From Luteococcus japonicus (GTDB taxonomy: Bacteria; Actinomycetota; Actinomycetes; Propionibacteriales; Propionibacteriaceae): 64,000 nucleotides of DNA. A program made the translations under genes and the position numbers. The notes beneath the pieces were generated by a model, which was not told the origin of the DNA, searched no databases, and worked only from the letters and a program-made list of their open reading frames with translations. Of this stretch, positions 34,306 to 44,963 are shown one piece after another (position 1 is the stretch's first letter; every line of letters begins with the position of its first letter). The stretch spans positions 3,286,001 to 3,350,000 of the forward strand of contig NZ_RKHG01000001.1 of assembly GCF_003752415.1 (NCBI RefSeq), given 5' to 3'.

Positions 34306-37300
34306 TCATACTGCGCGATTGACGCGCAACTTGAAGCCCTGTGGGGTCATGACGAAGCCCGCTCCCTCAAGCGCGGGGGCCAGCTCCCTCATCCGGAGCG
34401 CGGGCGTCCCGTTCACCTTCTCGATGCCGAGGGTCCCCATGGCGGCCCGGGAGACGCCGCTGGCCAGGACGCGGAGCGCGTCCGCCAACCGGTCCTCGGT
34501 CCCTCCGAAGGTCACCATGGTCCGCGCACCCCGCTCCAGGTAGAGCGCGGGGCCTTCATGGTCGAGCACCGTCAATGCCCCCGCCTTTCGTGCCGGGCGT
34601 GGCCCGTCGCTCTCCGGCCAGGGCAGCGCTGCGCCATATGGATTGGCCGGATCACAGGCGGCGAGCAGTACCGGGCTTGCCGGCGCGACATCCTCGCGCA
34701 GCCGGTCGACGGCGCCGGGCAGGGCGAACTGGGCGGCGCCCAGCCCCTCGACGAAGTAGCCACGGCGCGTCACACCGGTCTCCTCGAGTGCCAGCAGCAC
34801 CCGGTAGGCCTCTGAGAAGTTGGTTCCCAGCGCCTCGGTCAGCACGCTGCCCCGGGTCAGGACGCCATAGCGGCCGAGCTGCAGCGACATCTCCGCCAGG
34901 CGTCGTTCGGTGCCGTCCGGGAGGGTCGGGCGCACGGCGGCCCAGCGCCCGCCCGTCGTGACCGGCCGGACCGGACGCCCGGGACGCAGGGTTGCCCGAC
35001 GCCCGGGCGGCGCGGGGGTTCGGTGCTTCAGGGCGCCTCGGCCGCTGAGCTGGCGCAGCGGAGCCATGCCGTCGCAATGCGCCAGCCCCGCCCACACCAG
35101 TTCCCAGAGCGCATCCTCGGTGGCGGCCTGGCTGGATCCCTCGGGAACCAGGTCCGTCAGGTGCCAGGCGCCTCCGCCGTGCAGACGCTCCAGCACGGTG
35201 CGGGCCAACTCGCCCAGCTCCTCCTCGGGGTCCGGACTGGGCAGCACCACATCGGAGGGCCACAGCTGCACCCAGCCGTCATTGCGGCCGATCGCGCCGC
35301 GTCCGGTCCAGACCACCTCTGAGTTGGCCAGCAGCTCGTCGAGCATCGACGGCCGGTAGTCGGCCACCCGGGCCGGAAGCACGACGGTCTCCAGCATCGA
35401 GGCGGGGACGGGATAACCCGCCAGGTTCTCCACGGCGGCCAGCACCGCCTCCAGCCCGTCCGCCGGCCTGTCGACCTCCTGCCATGCCAGCAGGTGACGC
35501 GCGAACTGACACTGGTCCACGGCCTCCACCTCGGCGCGCAGGGCCGCAAGTGTCCGGCGACGGACCAGCGCCAAGGTCTGGCGGCGCATCACCTGGCTCC
35601 GGCCGGCGCCGAAGTCACCCTCCACGATGTCCTGTGCGGCCAGCAGCGTCGTCACCAGGCCCTGGTCGAGCCCGTAGCGTGCGGCCAGCTGGGCAGCATC
35701 GACCACGACGTGACTTGCAAGCCAACGCGTCACCAGTCGGGACAGTGCCTCGTCGGGGGAACTCGTTCCACTGGGAACCGCCAACCCGGCGGGAGTGGGG
35801 ATGCCCAGCGCGTCGCGGAGGACCGCGAAGTCGTCGGCGACCGCCAACACGTCCCGCCCGGCAATTCGGCAGCGCCCGACGCGCCCCGCGGCCTCGAGCT
35901 CCGCCAGCCACGATGACGGGTCCTCGGTGGAGCGCTCGCGGCACTCGTCGGCCGTCAGGGGGCCAATGGTGCGGATGACATCCCACAGCTGTTCCGCCGA
36001 CCTGGCTTGGCGTTCCACCTCCAGATGCTGGAGTTCGCGCTCGAGGTCCGCGATGACGTCCTCGTCCAGAACCTGCTGGGCCCCCTCATGCCCCAGCAGC
36101 TCGGCCAGCAGCGCCGGGTCCAGGCTGAGGGCCGCCAGTTTGCGTTCCGCCAGCGGCTGGTCCCCGTCGTAGATGAACTCGCCCACGTAGCCGAACAGCA
36201 GGCTGCGGGCCAGGGGAGAGGCCTCCTGCGTCTCCACCTCCACCAGCCGCACGCGACGGCTGGCGATCCCGCGGAGCAGTTCCGTGAGGGCGGGCAGGTC
36301 GAAGACGTCCTCCAGGCATTCCCGCATCGTCTCCAGGATGATCGGGAAGTCGGGGTAGTTGCTGGCCACGGCGAGCAGCTGGGCCGAGCGCATCCGCTGT
36401 TGCCACAAGGGAGTGCGCCGTCCCGGGTCACGACGGGGAAGCAGCAGGGCGCGGGCTGCGCACTCGCGGAAGCGCGAGGCGAACAGTGCCGAGCCGAAGA
36501 CCTGCTCGGTGACCAGCCCGGACACCTCGTCGGGATCCACCAGAACCAGGTCCAGCCCGGGTGGTGTGGACTCGACATCCGGGATGCGCAGCACGATGCC
36601 GTCATTGCTGGCGCTGGCCTGCGCCTCGACGCCGTAGCGCTCCCTGGCGCGGGCCTCCACCACCAGCGCCCACGGTTGCAGGACCGCCGTGCCGAGGCTC
36701 GAGTGGACACAGACCCGCCAGTCGCCCAGTTCGTCACGGAAGCGTTCCACGAGGATGGTCGAGGAGTCGGGAACCGTGCCGGTGGCCTCACGCTGCTCGG
36801 ACACCAGGGCCCGAAGATTGCGTCGGCCGGCCTCGTCCAGACCGGCTTCGCGGAGCACTTCCTCGCCCTTTTCACCGTCACCGGTGACGGCGCCGACGAA
36901 GTCGCCCATCGCCAGCCCGAGCTCCGCCGGACGGCTGGGGGAGTCTCCCCGCCAGAAGGGAAGCCGGCCCGGCTGGCCCGGAGCCGGAGTGACCAGCACC
37001 TGGTTGGGGGTGATCTCGTGGATCCGCCACGACGTGGTGCCCAGGGTGAACACGTCGCCGACGCGGGACTCGTAGACCATCTCCTCGTCGAGCTCGCCCA
37101 CTCGGCGCCCTGCTTCGTGCTTGCCGCTGGCGTTGCCCTCACCGACGAGGAAGACCCCGAACAGCCCGCGATCAGGGATGGTGCCACCGGAAGTGGACAC
37201 CAGGCGTCGTGCTCCCGGACGTCCTTGGACCGTGCCAGCGGCCCGGTCCCAGACCAGCCGGGGCCTCAGCTCGGCGAAGTCCTCGCTGGGATAACGGCCG

Positions 37301-38829
37301 CTGAGCATGTCCAGCACCGCTTCGAAGGCCGAACGCGGCAGTTCCCGGAAGGGGTCCGCGCGGCGCACCAGGCCCCACAGGTCCTCCACTGGGTGCCGGG
37401 TCTCAACGCAGATGCTGACCAACTGCTGGGCCAGCACGTCCAGCGGGTTGCGCAGGCGGTGCACGCTCTCGATCCGGCCCTCCTTCATCCGTGTGGACAC
37501 CACGGCGGACTCCACCAGGTCTCCCCGGTGGGTGGGCAGGATCACGCCATGGCTGACGGCGCCCACTTGGTGGCCCGCGCGCCCGATCCGTTGCAGACCG
37601 CTGGCGACCGAGGGGGGTGAGGAGACCTGGATGACCAGGTCAACCGCGCCCATGTCGATGCCCAGCTCGAGTGAACTGGTTGCCACCACGCAGGGCAGGC
37701 GACCCCCCTTGAGGTCCGCCTCGATCTCCGCACGACGCTGTTTGCTGACCGATCCGTGGTGCGCCCGGGCAACCACCGGAACCTGGCTCCCGTCATTGCC
37801 GGCGCTGGCGCCGGACTGTGCCATCACCTGGGCCGGTGGCAGGCCGGGCGGGGAGGCTGCCTCGTCGGTGGCCAGGCGCCGCGCATGCAGGTCATTGAGG
37901 TGGCTGGTGAGGCGTTCGGCCACTCGCCGGGAGTTGACGAAGCAGATGGTGGAGCGGTGCTGGTCCACCAGCTGGAGGATCCGGTCCTCCAAGAAGGGCC
38001 AGATGGAGTTGGAGACCGGCGCATCCGGATCATCGGGGTCCTGCCCTGGGGGATTGGACAGGTCGGTCATGTCCTCCAGGGGCACCTCCACGTCCAGCTG
38101 CCAGGTCTTGGCGGACGGGGGCGCCACCACGCTGACCGGGCGGTCCCCTCCGAGGAAGGCGGCAACGGCCTCCGGGGGACGGACCGTCGCCGACAGACCG
38201 ATCCGTTGGGCCTCGCCCGGAACGGTACGCAGGGCGTCGAGGCGTTCGAGACTGAGTGCGAGGTGTGCGCCGCGCTTGGTGCCGGCCAGGGCGTGCACCT
38301 CGTCGACAATGACCGTCTCCACCTGGTCCAGGGTCCCCGCCACCTGGCTGGACAGCATCAGGAAGAGGGACTCGGGAGTGGTGATGAGGATGTCCGGGGG
38401 ATTGGTCAACAGGCGACGCCGGTCCGCGGCCGGGGTGTCGCCCGAGCGGACTGCGATCCGCGCGTCCACCTCTGGCAGACCGAGGCGATGTGCGGCCAGC
38501 TGGATCCCGCGAAGCGGGGCGCGCAGGTTGCGCTCGACATCCACGGCCAATGCCTTGAGCGGGGAGATGTAGACCACCCGAACCTTGCGCTCGCCCGTGG
38601 GGACGGCCTGCGGCGTGCTCGCGAGCCGGTCCAGACTGTGCAGGAAGGCTGCCAGGGTCTTGCCTGAGCCGGTGGGGGCGATGGTCAGGCAGTGGCGTCC
38701 CTTGGCGATGGCGGACCAGGTGGCTGCCTGGGCGGGGGTTGGGGCGGTGAAGACATCGCCGAACCAGGCGCGGGTGGCCTCGCCGAAGGCCGCCAGGGGC
38801 TCGGTCTGCATGGTGGCGTCCTGTCTCAT
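34306..38829 (-). CDS. lhr: Lhr-family ATP-dependent helicase
   Basis: This 1507-aa superfamily 2 DNA helicase (large helicase-related) is linked to repair. It translocates 3'-5' on single-stranded DNA. The N-terminal RecA pair has Q-motif TPAQAATW, Walker A APTGSGKTLAA (about residue 45), DEVH box VIVDEVHAL and LSATVRPPEAV. HHGSVSKQRRAEIEADLKGGRLPCVVATSSLELGID and QRIGRAGHQVG complete the helicase core. Winged helix, Lhr-specific and long C-terminal domains follow. The ATG at 38829 is chosen because CACAAT (38842-38837) is 7 nt upstream. It is divergent from the DUF3046 gene. Confidence 0.94.
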   Translation of the reverse strand: MRQDATMQTEPLAAFGEATRAWFGDVFTAPTPAQAATWSAIAKGRHCLTIAPTGSGKTLAAFLHSLDRLASTPQAVPTGERKVRVVYISPLKALAVDVERNLRAPLRGIQLAAHRLGLPEVDARIAVRSGDTPAADRRRLLTNPPDILITTPESLFLMLSSQVAGTLDQVETVIVDEVHALAGTKRGAHLALSLERLDALRTVPGEAQRIGLSATVRPPEAVAAFLGGDRPVSVVAPPSAKTWQLDVEVPLEDMTDLSNPPGQDPDDPDAPVSNSIWPFLEDRILQLVDQHRSTICFVNSRRVAERLTSHLNDLHARRLATDEAASPPGLPPAQVMAQSGASAGNDGSQVPVVARAHHGSVSKQRRAEIEADLKGGRLPCVVATSSLELGIDMGAVDLVIQVSSPPSVASGLQRIGRAGHQVGAVSHGVILPTHRGDLVESAVVSTRMKEGRIESVHRLRNPLDVLAQQLVSICVETRHPVEDLWGLVRRADPFRELPRSAFEAVLDMLSGRYPSEDFAELRPRLVWDRAAGTVQGRPGARRLVSTSGGTIPDRGLFGVFLVGEGNASGKHEAGRRVGELDEEMVYESRVGDVFTLGTTSWRIHEITPNQVLVTPAPGQPGRLPFWRGDSPSRPAELGLAMGDFVGAVTGDGEKGEEVLREAGLDEAGRRNLRALVSEQREATGTVPDSSTILVERFRDELGDWRVCVHSSLGTAVLQPWALVVEARARERYGVEAQASASNDGIVLRIPDVESTPPGLDLVLVDPDEVSGLVTEQVFGSALFASRFRECAARALLLPRRDPGRRTPLWQQRMRSAQLLAVASNYPDFPIILETMRECLEDVFDLPALTELLRGIASRRVRLVEVETQEASPLARSLLFGYVGEFIYDGDQPLAERKLAALSLDPALLAELLGHEGAQQVLDEDVIADLERELQHLEVERQARSAEQLWDVIRTIGPLTADECRERSTEDPSSWLAELEAAGRVGRCRIAGRDVLAVADDFAVLRDALGIPTPAGLAVPSGTSSPDEALSRLVTRWLASHVVVDAAQLAARYGLDQGLVTTLLAAQDIVEGDFGAGRSQVMRRQTLALVRRRTLAALRAEVEAVDQCQFARHLLAWQEVDRPADGLEAVLAAVENLAGYPVPASMLETVVLPARVADYRPSMLDELLANSEVVWTGRGAIGRNDGWVQLWPSDVVLPSPDPEEELGELARTVLERLHGGGAWHLTDLVPEGSSQAATEDALWELVWAGLAHCDGMAPLRQLSGRGALKHRTPAPPGRRATLRPGRPVRPVTTGGRWAAVRPTLPDGTERRLAEMSLQLGRYGVLTRGSVLTEALGTNFSEAYRVLLALEETGVTRRGYFVEGLGAAQFALPGAVDRLREDVAPASPVLLAACDPANPYGAALPWPESDGPRPARKAGALTVLDHEGPALYLERGARTMVTFGGTEDRLADALRVLASGVSRAAMGTLGIEKVNGTPALRMRELAPALEGAGFVMTPQGFKLRVNRAV

Positions 38830-38894
38830 GCCAGCCATTGTGGCGCGCGCCACTGACAGAATTCGTCCGCCTCGGCAGCGGGTAGGGTGCTGGG

Positions 38895-39089
38895 GTGAGT
38901 GAGACCGAGCTGTGGCGGCGGATGGCCGAGCACCTGCCCGACGGCAGACTCGAGTTGTGGGCCGATTCCATCGTGCTCTCGGAGCTCGGGGGATGCACCG
39001 TGACGGAGGCCATCGCGGCCGGACTGCCCTTCGCCAGGATCTGGCGCGCCGTCTGGGAGATGCTCGAATTGCCGGAACGTTACCGCTGA
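38895..39089 (+). CDS. DUF3046 small protein upstream of recA
   Basis: This 64-aa protein (M-SETELWRRMAEHLPDGRLELWADSIVLSELGG, then CTVTEAIAAGLPFARIWRAVWEMLELPERYR) matches the DUF3046 family. It is almost always located just before recA in actinobacteria and its function is unknown. The GTG at 38895 has TAGGGT (38883-38888) 6 nt upstream, so the mRNA should be leaderless. It has its own promoter, separate from the SOS promoter of recA. Confidence 0.88.
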   Translation: MSETELWRRMAEHLPDGRLELWADSIVLSELGGCTVTEAIAAGLPFARIWRAVWEMLELPERYR

Positions 39090-39115
39090 CCCTGCGGGAC
39101 ACGCCGCGCGCGCAT

Positions 39116-39145
39116 TTGATTCCATTCGAACACTCGTTCTACTAT
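39116..39145 (+). promoter_or_regulatory. recA promoter with SOS box
   Basis: The -35 TTGATT (39116-39121), 18-bp spacer and -10 TACTAT (39140-39145) enclose the SOS box TCGAACACTCGTTCTA (39126-39141; consensus TCGAAC-N4-GTTCGA, 11 of 12 positions). LexA binding would cover the promoter core. About 175 nt of leader follow before the recA ATG. Confidence 0.88.
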
Positions 39146-39327
39146 TGTCCTGTTCTTGAGCCACTCACTCGCCGTCGGGGAAACCTGAGAGTCCGTCCAC
39201 AGGCCGACTTTTCCACAGCGGAGGGTTGGTCGTGAAAAATTGTCAGAGGCGATTTCTAGAGTCTCAGGTGTTGGTTCGACGACAAACGCTCACCGGGGCA
39301 GTCCCGGTCAAGGAAGGAAGGCCGTTC

Positions 39328-40383
39328 ATGGCTGTCGCAGATCGTCAGAAGGCCCTCGAGGCCGCGCTCGCCCAGATCGAGAAGGCTCACGGCAAGGGGA
39401 CCGTGATGCGCCTCGGGGAGGAGACGCGCCTGCCCATCGGCTTCATCCCCACCGGCTCGGTGGCGCTGGACGTCGCCCTGGGTATTGGCGGCCTGCCCCG
39501 CGGTCGCGTCGTGGAGATCTACGGCCCGGAGTCCAGCGGCAAGACGACGGTGGCACTGCACGCCATCGCCAATGCCCAGAAGGCCGGTGGCATCTGCGCC
39601 TTCATCGACGCCGAGCACGCCCTCGACCCCGATTACGCGCAGAAGCTGGGCGTGGACACCGACGAGTTGCTGGTCAGCCAGCCTGACAACGGTGAGCAGG
39701 CCCTGGAGATTGCCGACATGCTGGTGCGCTCCGGTGCCCTGGCCCTGATCGTCATCGACTCCGTGGCGGCACTGACCCCGCGCGCCGAGATCGAGGGCGA
39801 GATGGGTGACAACCACGTCGGCCTGCAGGCACGCCTGATGAGCCAGGCCCTGCGCAAGATGACCGGCGCCCTGAGCCAGTCCGGTACCAGCGCCATCTTC
39901 ATCAACCAGCTCCGCGAGAAGATCGGTGTCATGTTCGGCTCGCCGGAGACCACCACCGGTGGCAAGGCCCTCAAGTTCTACTCCTCGGTGCGCCTCGACG
40001 TGCGTCGCATCGAGACCCTCAAGGACGGCACCGACGCGGTGGGCAACCGCACCCGCGTCAAGGTCGTCAAGAACAAGGTGGCCCCGCCCTTCAAGCAGGC
40101 CGAGTTCGACATCATCTACGGCGAGGGCATCAGCCGTGAGGGCAGCCTGATCGACATGGGCGTGGAGCACGGCATCATCCGCAAGGCCGGTGCCTGGTTC
40201 ACCTACGGCACCGACCAGCTCGGTCAGGGCAAGGAGAATGCCCGCACCTTCCTCAAGAACCACCCCGAGGTGGCCGAGGAGTTGGAGGGCAAGATCCTCA
40301 CCGCACTGGGCCTGGGTGACCTGCCCACCGAGGAAGAGGTGCCCGAGGGCATCGATCCCAAGACCGGCGAGATCGCCTTCTGA
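39328..40383 (+). CDS. recA: Recombinase RecA
   Basis: This 351-aa protein performs strand exchange and triggers LexA self-cleavage. Walker [13 protein letters not shown] lies at about residues 66-77. The catalytic Glu region [10 protein letters not shown], Walker [11 protein letters not shown], loop L1 ([25 protein letters not shown]) and loop L2 ([28 protein letters not shown]) are all present. No intein interrupts it. GGAAGGAAGG precedes the ATG at 39328. It is followed 2 nt later by recX. Confidence 0.98.
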   Translation: MAVADRQKALEAALAQIEKAHGKGTVMRLGEETRLPIGFIPTGSVALDVALGIGGLPRGRVVEIYGPESSGKTTVALHAIANAQKAGGICAFIDAEHALDPDYAQKLGVDTDELLVSQPDNGEQALEIADMLVRSGALALIVIDSVAALTPRAEIEGEMGDNHVGLQARLMSQALRKMTGALSQSGTSAIFINQLREKIGVMFGSPETTTGGKALKFYSSVRLDVRRIETLKDGTDAVGNRTRVKVVKNKVAPPFKQAEFDIIYGEGISREGSLIDMGVEHGIIRKAGAWFTYGTDQLGQGKENARTFLKNHPEVAEELEGKILTALGLGDLPTEEEVPEGIDPKTGEIAF

Positions 40384-40385
40384 GG

Positions 40386-40931
40386 ATGGCCTTCCAGCAG
40401 CGGCGTCGCCGTCGGCCTGCGCAGGAAGCCCCTGCCCAGGCCGACGGCCCCGACGCCAACCCCATGGATGTGGCCCGTGAGATCGCGTTGCGCCGGCTCA
40501 CCCTGCGAGACCATTCCCGCCAGGAACTTGACGAGGCACTGGCAGCCAAGGAGGTCCCGGAGGACGTCCGTGAGGCGCTACTGGCACGTTTCGAGGAGCT
40601 GGGGCTGGTCAATGACCAGAACTTTGCCGAGCAGTGGACCCGGGCCCGTCGCTCGTCACGCAAGCTTTCGCGTGCTGCTGTTCGACGGGAGCTGCAGGCC
40701 AAGGGCATCGATCGAGATCTGATCGACGAGACGTTGGAGCCCATCGACCACGAGAGCGAGGTGGAGCTTGCCACCGAGCTGGCGCGCAAGAAGTGGCGCA
40801 GCGTGCACTCCCTGCCTCGCGAGGTGGCCTACCGCCGGATGGCAGGAACCCTGGCCCGCAAGGGCTACTCCTCCTCGGTGGTGACCCAGGTGCTGCGCGA
40901 GGTGGTGCAGGCGGAGCCCGAAGAGTTCTGA
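40386..40931 (+). CDS. recX: RecA regulator RecX
   Basis: This 181-aa protein restrains RecA filaments. A basic, disordered N-terminus (MAFQQRRRRRPAQEAPAQ) precedes three RecX three-helix repeats. These are AREIALRRLTLRDHSRQELDEALAAKEVPEDVREALLARFEELGLVND, FAEQWTRARRSSRKLSRAAVRRELQAKGIDRDLIDETL and ELARKKWRSVHSL...MAGTLARKGYSSSVVTQVL. The ATG lies 2 nt after the recA stop with no separate ribosome site, so expression is coupled to recA. Confidence 0.94.
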   Translation: MAFQQRRRRRPAQEAPAQADGPDANPMDVAREIALRRLTLRDHSRQELDEALAAKEVPEDVREALLARFEELGLVNDQNFAEQWTRARRSSRKLSRAAVRRELQAKGIDRDLIDETLEPIDHESEVELATELARKKWRSVHSLPREVAYRRMAGTLARKGYSSSVVTQVLREVVQAEPEEF

Positions 40932-40965
40932 GGGTCCTTGCGCTAGCCTCGGGGCGGAGGAAAAC

Positions 40966-42615
40966 ATGACCCTGGTGATGTGGATCGTCGTGGCAACGAG
41001 CTGGCTGGCGCTGGCCGTGCTCGGCGTCGGACTGTTCGTCGTGCTGCGACGGGCGAACCAAGCGGCTCCGGCCGTCCCCGTCGTCGATGAGGCGGCGGTG
41101 GAGGCCAGGGTCGCGACAGCGGTGGCCGAACGCGATGAGCAACTGCGGGAACGGGCTGCCCAGTTGGAGGTCCTTGACCAGCGGGTCAACGCGATGGGTG
41201 CCCAGCTCGAGGAGCGCCGCGCCGACCAGACGGCAGCCGAGAACCACGCGCAACAGGAACGGGCCGAGCTGCGTGAGCTGCGTACCCAACTGGAGTCCCG
41301 CGAACGACGCCTGGAGGAACGTGAGGAGCGGTTGCTGGCCGAGAGCAAGAGCCTCGAGGCCCGGTCCAATCAGCTGGTGGAGCTGCGCAACCAGGCCCAG
41401 CAATTGCGTCAGGACGCCGAGGCAGATGTCGCTGCCAGTCGCGAGACGGCCGAGCAGGACCGCCAGCAGGCCGCCCAGGAGCTGCAGCGAGTCGCGGGAC
41501 TGGACCATGACCAGGCGCGACAGGAGGTCCTGGCGAGGGTCGAGCACGAGGCACGCCTGGAGTCGACGGCCCTGGCGCGGGACATCGAGCAGACCGCGAC
41601 CCGCGAGGCAGAGTCGCGTGCCCGGGGGATCATCGTGACAGCCATCCAACGCCTCGCTGCCGAGCAGACCTCGGAGTCGGTCGTCAGTACCCTCGACCTT
41701 CCCAGCGACGAGATGAAGGGCCGGATCATCGGCCGTGAGGGCCGCAACATCCGCCACTTCGAGCAGGTCACCGGTGTCAACGTGATGATCGACGACACCC
41801 CCGGATCGGTCCTGCTCAGCTGCTTCGACCCCGTGCGCCGCGAGGTCGGACGCCTCACCCTCGAGGAACTGGTCGCCGACGGTCGTATCCACCCGGCGCG
41901 GATCGAAGAGGTTCATGAACGATCCCAGGCACGGATCGAGCAGCGCATCCTGCGTGCGGCCGAGGATGCCCTTGCCGAGGTGGGCATCTCGGACCTGGAC
42001 CCGGCCCTGGTGCCGATCGTCGGTGCCTTGCGCTACCGCACCAGCTATGGTCAGAACGTGCTGCGCCACCTCGTGGAGTGCGCACACATTGCGGGCATGA
42101 TGGCAGCCGAGCTGGGGCTGGACGTGGCCAACTGCAAGCGCGCGGCCTTCCTGCACGACATCGGCAAGGCCCTGACCCATGAGGTGGAGGGGACCCACGC
42201 CATGATCGGTGCGGAACTGGCCCGCCGGCATGGGGAGAGCCCGGACATCGTCCATGCCATTGAGGCCCACCACAACGAGGTGGAGCCCACCACCGTGGAG
42301 GCCGTCCTCACCCAGGCCGCCGACGCCATCTCCGGATCACGGCCGGGAGCCCGCCGTGAGTCCCTGGAGGCCTATGTGCAGCGGCTCGACCGTCTGGAGG
42401 AGATTGCCGCCGCACATGACGGCGTGGACAAGGTCTTCGCGATGCAGGCCGGCCGGGAGGTCCGCGTGATGGTCCGCCCCGAGGTCGTGGATGACGTGGC
42501 ATCGCATGCCATGGCACGAAAGATCGCGCACCAGATCGAGGCCGAATTGACCTATCCGGGCCAGATCCGGGTCACCGTTGTGCGCGAGTCGAGGGCGAGC
42601 GAGGTCGCCCACTGA
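40966..42615 (+). CDS. rny: Ribonuclease Y
   Basis: This 549-aa membrane-anchored endoribonuclease starts mRNA decay. It has an N-terminal transmembrane helix (residues 3-27) and a long Gln/Glu/Arg-rich coiled coil (about 40-215). The KH domain is [32 protein letters not shown]. The HD domain has [50 protein letters not shown] precedes the ATG and TAGCCT (40944-40949) is a likely -10. It is convergent with the frameshifted ABC gene, overlapping its repaired end by 44 nt. Confidence 0.95.
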   Translation: MTLVMWIVVATSWLALAVLGVGLFVVLRRANQAAPAVPVVDEAAVEARVATAVAERDEQLRERAAQLEVLDQRVNAMGAQLEERRADQTAAENHAQQERAELRELRTQLESRERRLEEREERLLAESKSLEARSNQLVELRNQAQQLRQDAEADVAASRETAEQDRQQAAQELQRVAGLDHDQARQEVLARVEHEARLESTALARDIEQTATREAESRARGIIVTAIQRLAAEQTSESVVSTLDLPSDEMKGRIIGREGRNIRHFEQVTGVNVMIDDTPGSVLLSCFDPVRREVGRLTLEELVADGRIHPARIEEVHERSQARIEQRILRAAEDALAEVGISDLDPALVPIVGALRYRTSYGQNVLRHLVECAHIAGMMAAELGLDVANCKRAAFLHDIGKALTHEVEGTHAMIGAELARRHGESPDIVHAIEAHHNEVEPTTVEAVLTQAADAISGSRPGARRESLEAYVQRLDRLEEIAAAHDGVDKVFAMQAGREVRVMVRPEVVDDVASHAMARKIAHQIEAELTYPGQIRVTVVRESRASEVAH

Positions 42616-43334
42616 GGAAGGCACGTGCTCGCTCGGTGGCCGGGTGGGCGAAGAAGTCGGCGGGGCTGCCCTCTTCGACGACGCGCCCCTCGTCCATGAA
42701 GACCACCCGGTGCGCGGCCCCGGCGGGCGAAGGTCATCTCGTGGGTGACCACCAGCATGGTCATCCCGTCCTGGGCCAGTCCGAGCATCACCTCCAGGAC
42801 CTCCTGGACCATCTCGGGGTCGAGGGCGCTGGTGGGTTCGTCGAAGAGGATCACCTTCGGGTCCATTGCGAGGGCTCGGGCAATGGCGACGCGTTGTTGC
42901 TGACCGCCGGACAGCTGGGAGGGGTGCTTGTCGGCCTGGCTCCGGACGCCGACCCGGTCCAGCAGGGCCAGGGCACGGTCCGCGGCATCGTCGGGAGCCA
43001 GCCCCCGCACGCGCACCGGGCCCAGCGTTACGTTCTCCAGCACGGTCTTGTGCGCGAACAGGTTGAAGGATTGGAAGACCATCGCGACGTCGGCGCGCAG
43101 CCGGGCAAGCTCGGCGCCGGTGGTGGGCAGGGGAGTCCCGTCGATGCGGATCTCGCCCGCGTCGATCCCCTCCAAGGCATTGATGGTGCGGCACAGGGTG
43201 GACTTGCCGGAGCCGGAGGGGCCCAGCAGGACCACCACCTCGCCACGCATCACATCCAGATCGATGCCGCGCAGGACGTGCAGGTCCCCGAAGTGCTTCT
43301 CGACGCCGCGCAACCGGACCAGTGGCTCAGACAT
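42572..43334 (-). pseudogene. Polar amino acid ABC transporter ATPase, frameshifted
   Basis: The first part is a normal GlnQ/ArtP-like ATPase: [28 protein letters not shown], Walker [11 protein letters not shown]-loop FQSFNLFAH, signature [16 protein letters not shown], Walker [15 protein letters not shown] and the H-loop VVTHEM. After MTFARR the frame changes. The expected tail [37 protein letters not shown] continues in the +1 frame to a stop at 42572. One extra G in the run CGGGGCC (forward 42718-42721) explains it. No permease or binding protein gene is adjacent. It overlaps the end of the epimerase gene by 8 nt. Real decay or a sequencing error are both possible. Confidence 0.85.
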
Positions 43335-44238
43335 CGAGGACCTCGTGGCGCAGCCCCCAGCGGCAGGTGACGGTCTCGCCCGGGGCCAACAGCACCAGAT
43401 CCGCGTGGGTGGGGCCGTCATTGAAGGCATCGGGGCCGACCGTCATCGGCTCCACGGCGACGCTCGCGCGGTCGCCGGGGGTGTAGACCTGCACCCAGCC
43501 CATGGTCTGGTCACCCCACACCACCGTGCGGCTCGATCCGGCGCTCAGCGAGGCCTCCCAGCGGCCCTCGGCCAGGCGCGGGGCGGTGAAGGCGGTGTCC
43601 AGTTCCAGTGCGTCGAGCGCGCCGTCATGGCGACGGTCGAAGGGGGTGCCCGCCACATCCCTCAGCCCGACGGGCAGCAGGCGCCCGTCGACCTCGAGTC
43701 GGGAGGCGAAGGGCAGGAAGAGCGAGCACTGGTCGACGCCGGCGCTGCCGTCCGGCGGCAGCAGATAGGGGTGCGCGGCGTATCCGAAGGGGGCGGCCGT
43801 GGTGCCCAGATTGCGCGCAGTGACCTCGATGCCCAGCCCGGCCGCGGACAGTTGGTGCGTGACCAGCAGCTCCAGGGTGCCCGGCCAGCCCTGCTCGGGC
43901 TCGAGCAGCAGGCGTTGAGTGAGGTGGTCCTCACCCAGCTCGACGAGGGTCCACATCCGGTCCCGGACCAGCCCATGGATGGCATTGCCGCGTTCGGGTT
44001 CGTTGACCTCGAGCTGGTGCTCGGTCCCGTCCAGCTGCCACTTCCCGTTGCGGATCCGGTTGGGCCAGGGCATCAGCTGCTGGCCCTGGCAGCCGTCGGG
44101 AAGCTGGATCTCGTCGAAGGTGGTGACCACGTCGGTGCCAGCCACGCGGTAGGCGCGAAGGCCGGCGCCCATCTCGGTGATGGTGGCCCGCTGGTCACCA
44201 AGGGTGAGGGTGTACTGGGCTCCGGTGGGTGCATTCAT
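43327..44238 (-). CDS. Aldose 1-epimerase family protein
   Basis: This 303-aa galactose-mutarotase-like beta-sandwich enzyme (GalM/YihR type) interconverts anomers of aldohexoses. Visible segments are [14 protein letters not shown], the active-site histidines in NAIHGLVRD and [12 protein letters not shown], and a C-terminal [15 protein letters not shown] with the catalytic Glu. TAGGCT (44251-44246, minus strand) is 7 nt before the ATG at 44238. Its first three bases are the stop codon of the upstream membrane gene. The ABC ATPase gene follows with an 8-nt overlap. The exact sugar is unknown. Confidence 0.88.
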   Translation of the reverse strand: MNAPTGAQYTLTLGDQRATITEMGAGLRAYRVAGTDVVTTFDEIQLPDGCQGQQLMPWPNRIRNGKWQLDGTEHQLEVNEPERGNAIHGLVRDRMWTLVELGEDHLTQRLLLEPEQGWPGTLELLVTHQLSAAGLGIEVTARNLGTTAAPFGYAAHPYLLPPDGSAGVDQCSLFLPFASRLEVDGRLLPVGLRDVAGTPFDRRHDGALDALELDTAFTAPRLAEGRWEASLSAGSSRTVVWGDQTMGWVQVYTPGDRASVAVEPMTVGPDAFNDGPTHADLVLLAPGETVTCRWGLRHEVLDV

Positions 44239-44248
44239 GGCATTCAGC

Positions 44249-44830
44249 CTAGGACGTCCGGTTGGCGCGGCGCAGGCTGACCAGCGCGGCCGCCAGACAC
44301 CCGCCCAGTGTGCCCAGCGCCAGGTCGCCCAGCGTGTCGGTGTAGGCCGTGCCCAGCTCGGTGCCGAAGCGGATGAATGTGGCCCATTCACCCACCTCCC
44401 AGACGATCGCCAGCAGCGCTCCGGCGCCGGCGATGGCCAGCGCCACCAGCCCGCGAGGGGCGCGCCTTTCGGCGTCGAGCAGCAGCCCCAGACCGCTCAG
44501 CAGCAGGAACCAGTTGAGGAAGTGGCACAGGTCGTCGAACCAGAGCACCCGGTCGTAGAGGTCCAGTGTGTTGCCGCTGACGTCGACCAGGAAGGGCAAC
44601 ATGACCAGCGCGAAGGCTGGCCACGGGGCGGGGGCGGGGGAGCGTCGGTGCCGGCAGAACCAGATGGCCGGCACCAGGCACATCAGCAGGGGGTAGGCGA
44701 CCAGTCGGGCCCCGAAGGCCTTGCCGGAGAACTGCGGCAGGTGGGGTGCCAGCACCGCCAGGGCCAGCTGGGCGGTCGTCGCCACCAAGATTGCCACGGC
44801 GATCCAGACCGGTCGCTTCGAACATGTCAT
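44249..44830 (-). CDS. DUF2238/YjdF-like membrane protein
   Basis: This 193-aa integral membrane protein has about five to six transmembrane helices ([100 protein letters not shown]). The polar D-x-[11 protein letters not shown] and WEVGEWATF...YTDTLGDL motifs resemble the YjdF/DUF2238 family, whose role is unknown. CAATGT (44842-44837) lies 6 nt upstream of the ATG. It diverges from miaB. Confidence 0.72.
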   Translation of the reverse strand: MTCSKRPVWIAVAILVATTAQLALAVLAPHLPQFSGKAFGARLVAYPLLMCLVPAIWFCRHRRSPAPAPWPAFALVMLPFLVDVSGNTLDLYDRVLWFDDLCHFLNWFLLLSGLGLLLDAERRAPRGLVALAIAGAGALLAIVWEVGEWATFIRFGTELGTAYTDTLGDLALGTLGGCLAAALVSLRRANRTS

Positions 44831-44963
44831 CCGGTCACATTGCCACCAGAACCAGCGCAGGTTGAAGCGCCGCGCCCCAGCCTCCTCGACGAAGGGTTGC
44901 GTGGCTGGCGGGCCCTTCTGCGATTCGGGGGGACGCGGCACGGCAATCTACAGTTGTCCCACC

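Noticed and set aside
39226-39327. Earlier recA start adding 34 residues
   Set aside because: The extension contains the leader and the ribosome site GGAAGGAAGG. The conserved N-terminus begins at the ATG at 39328.
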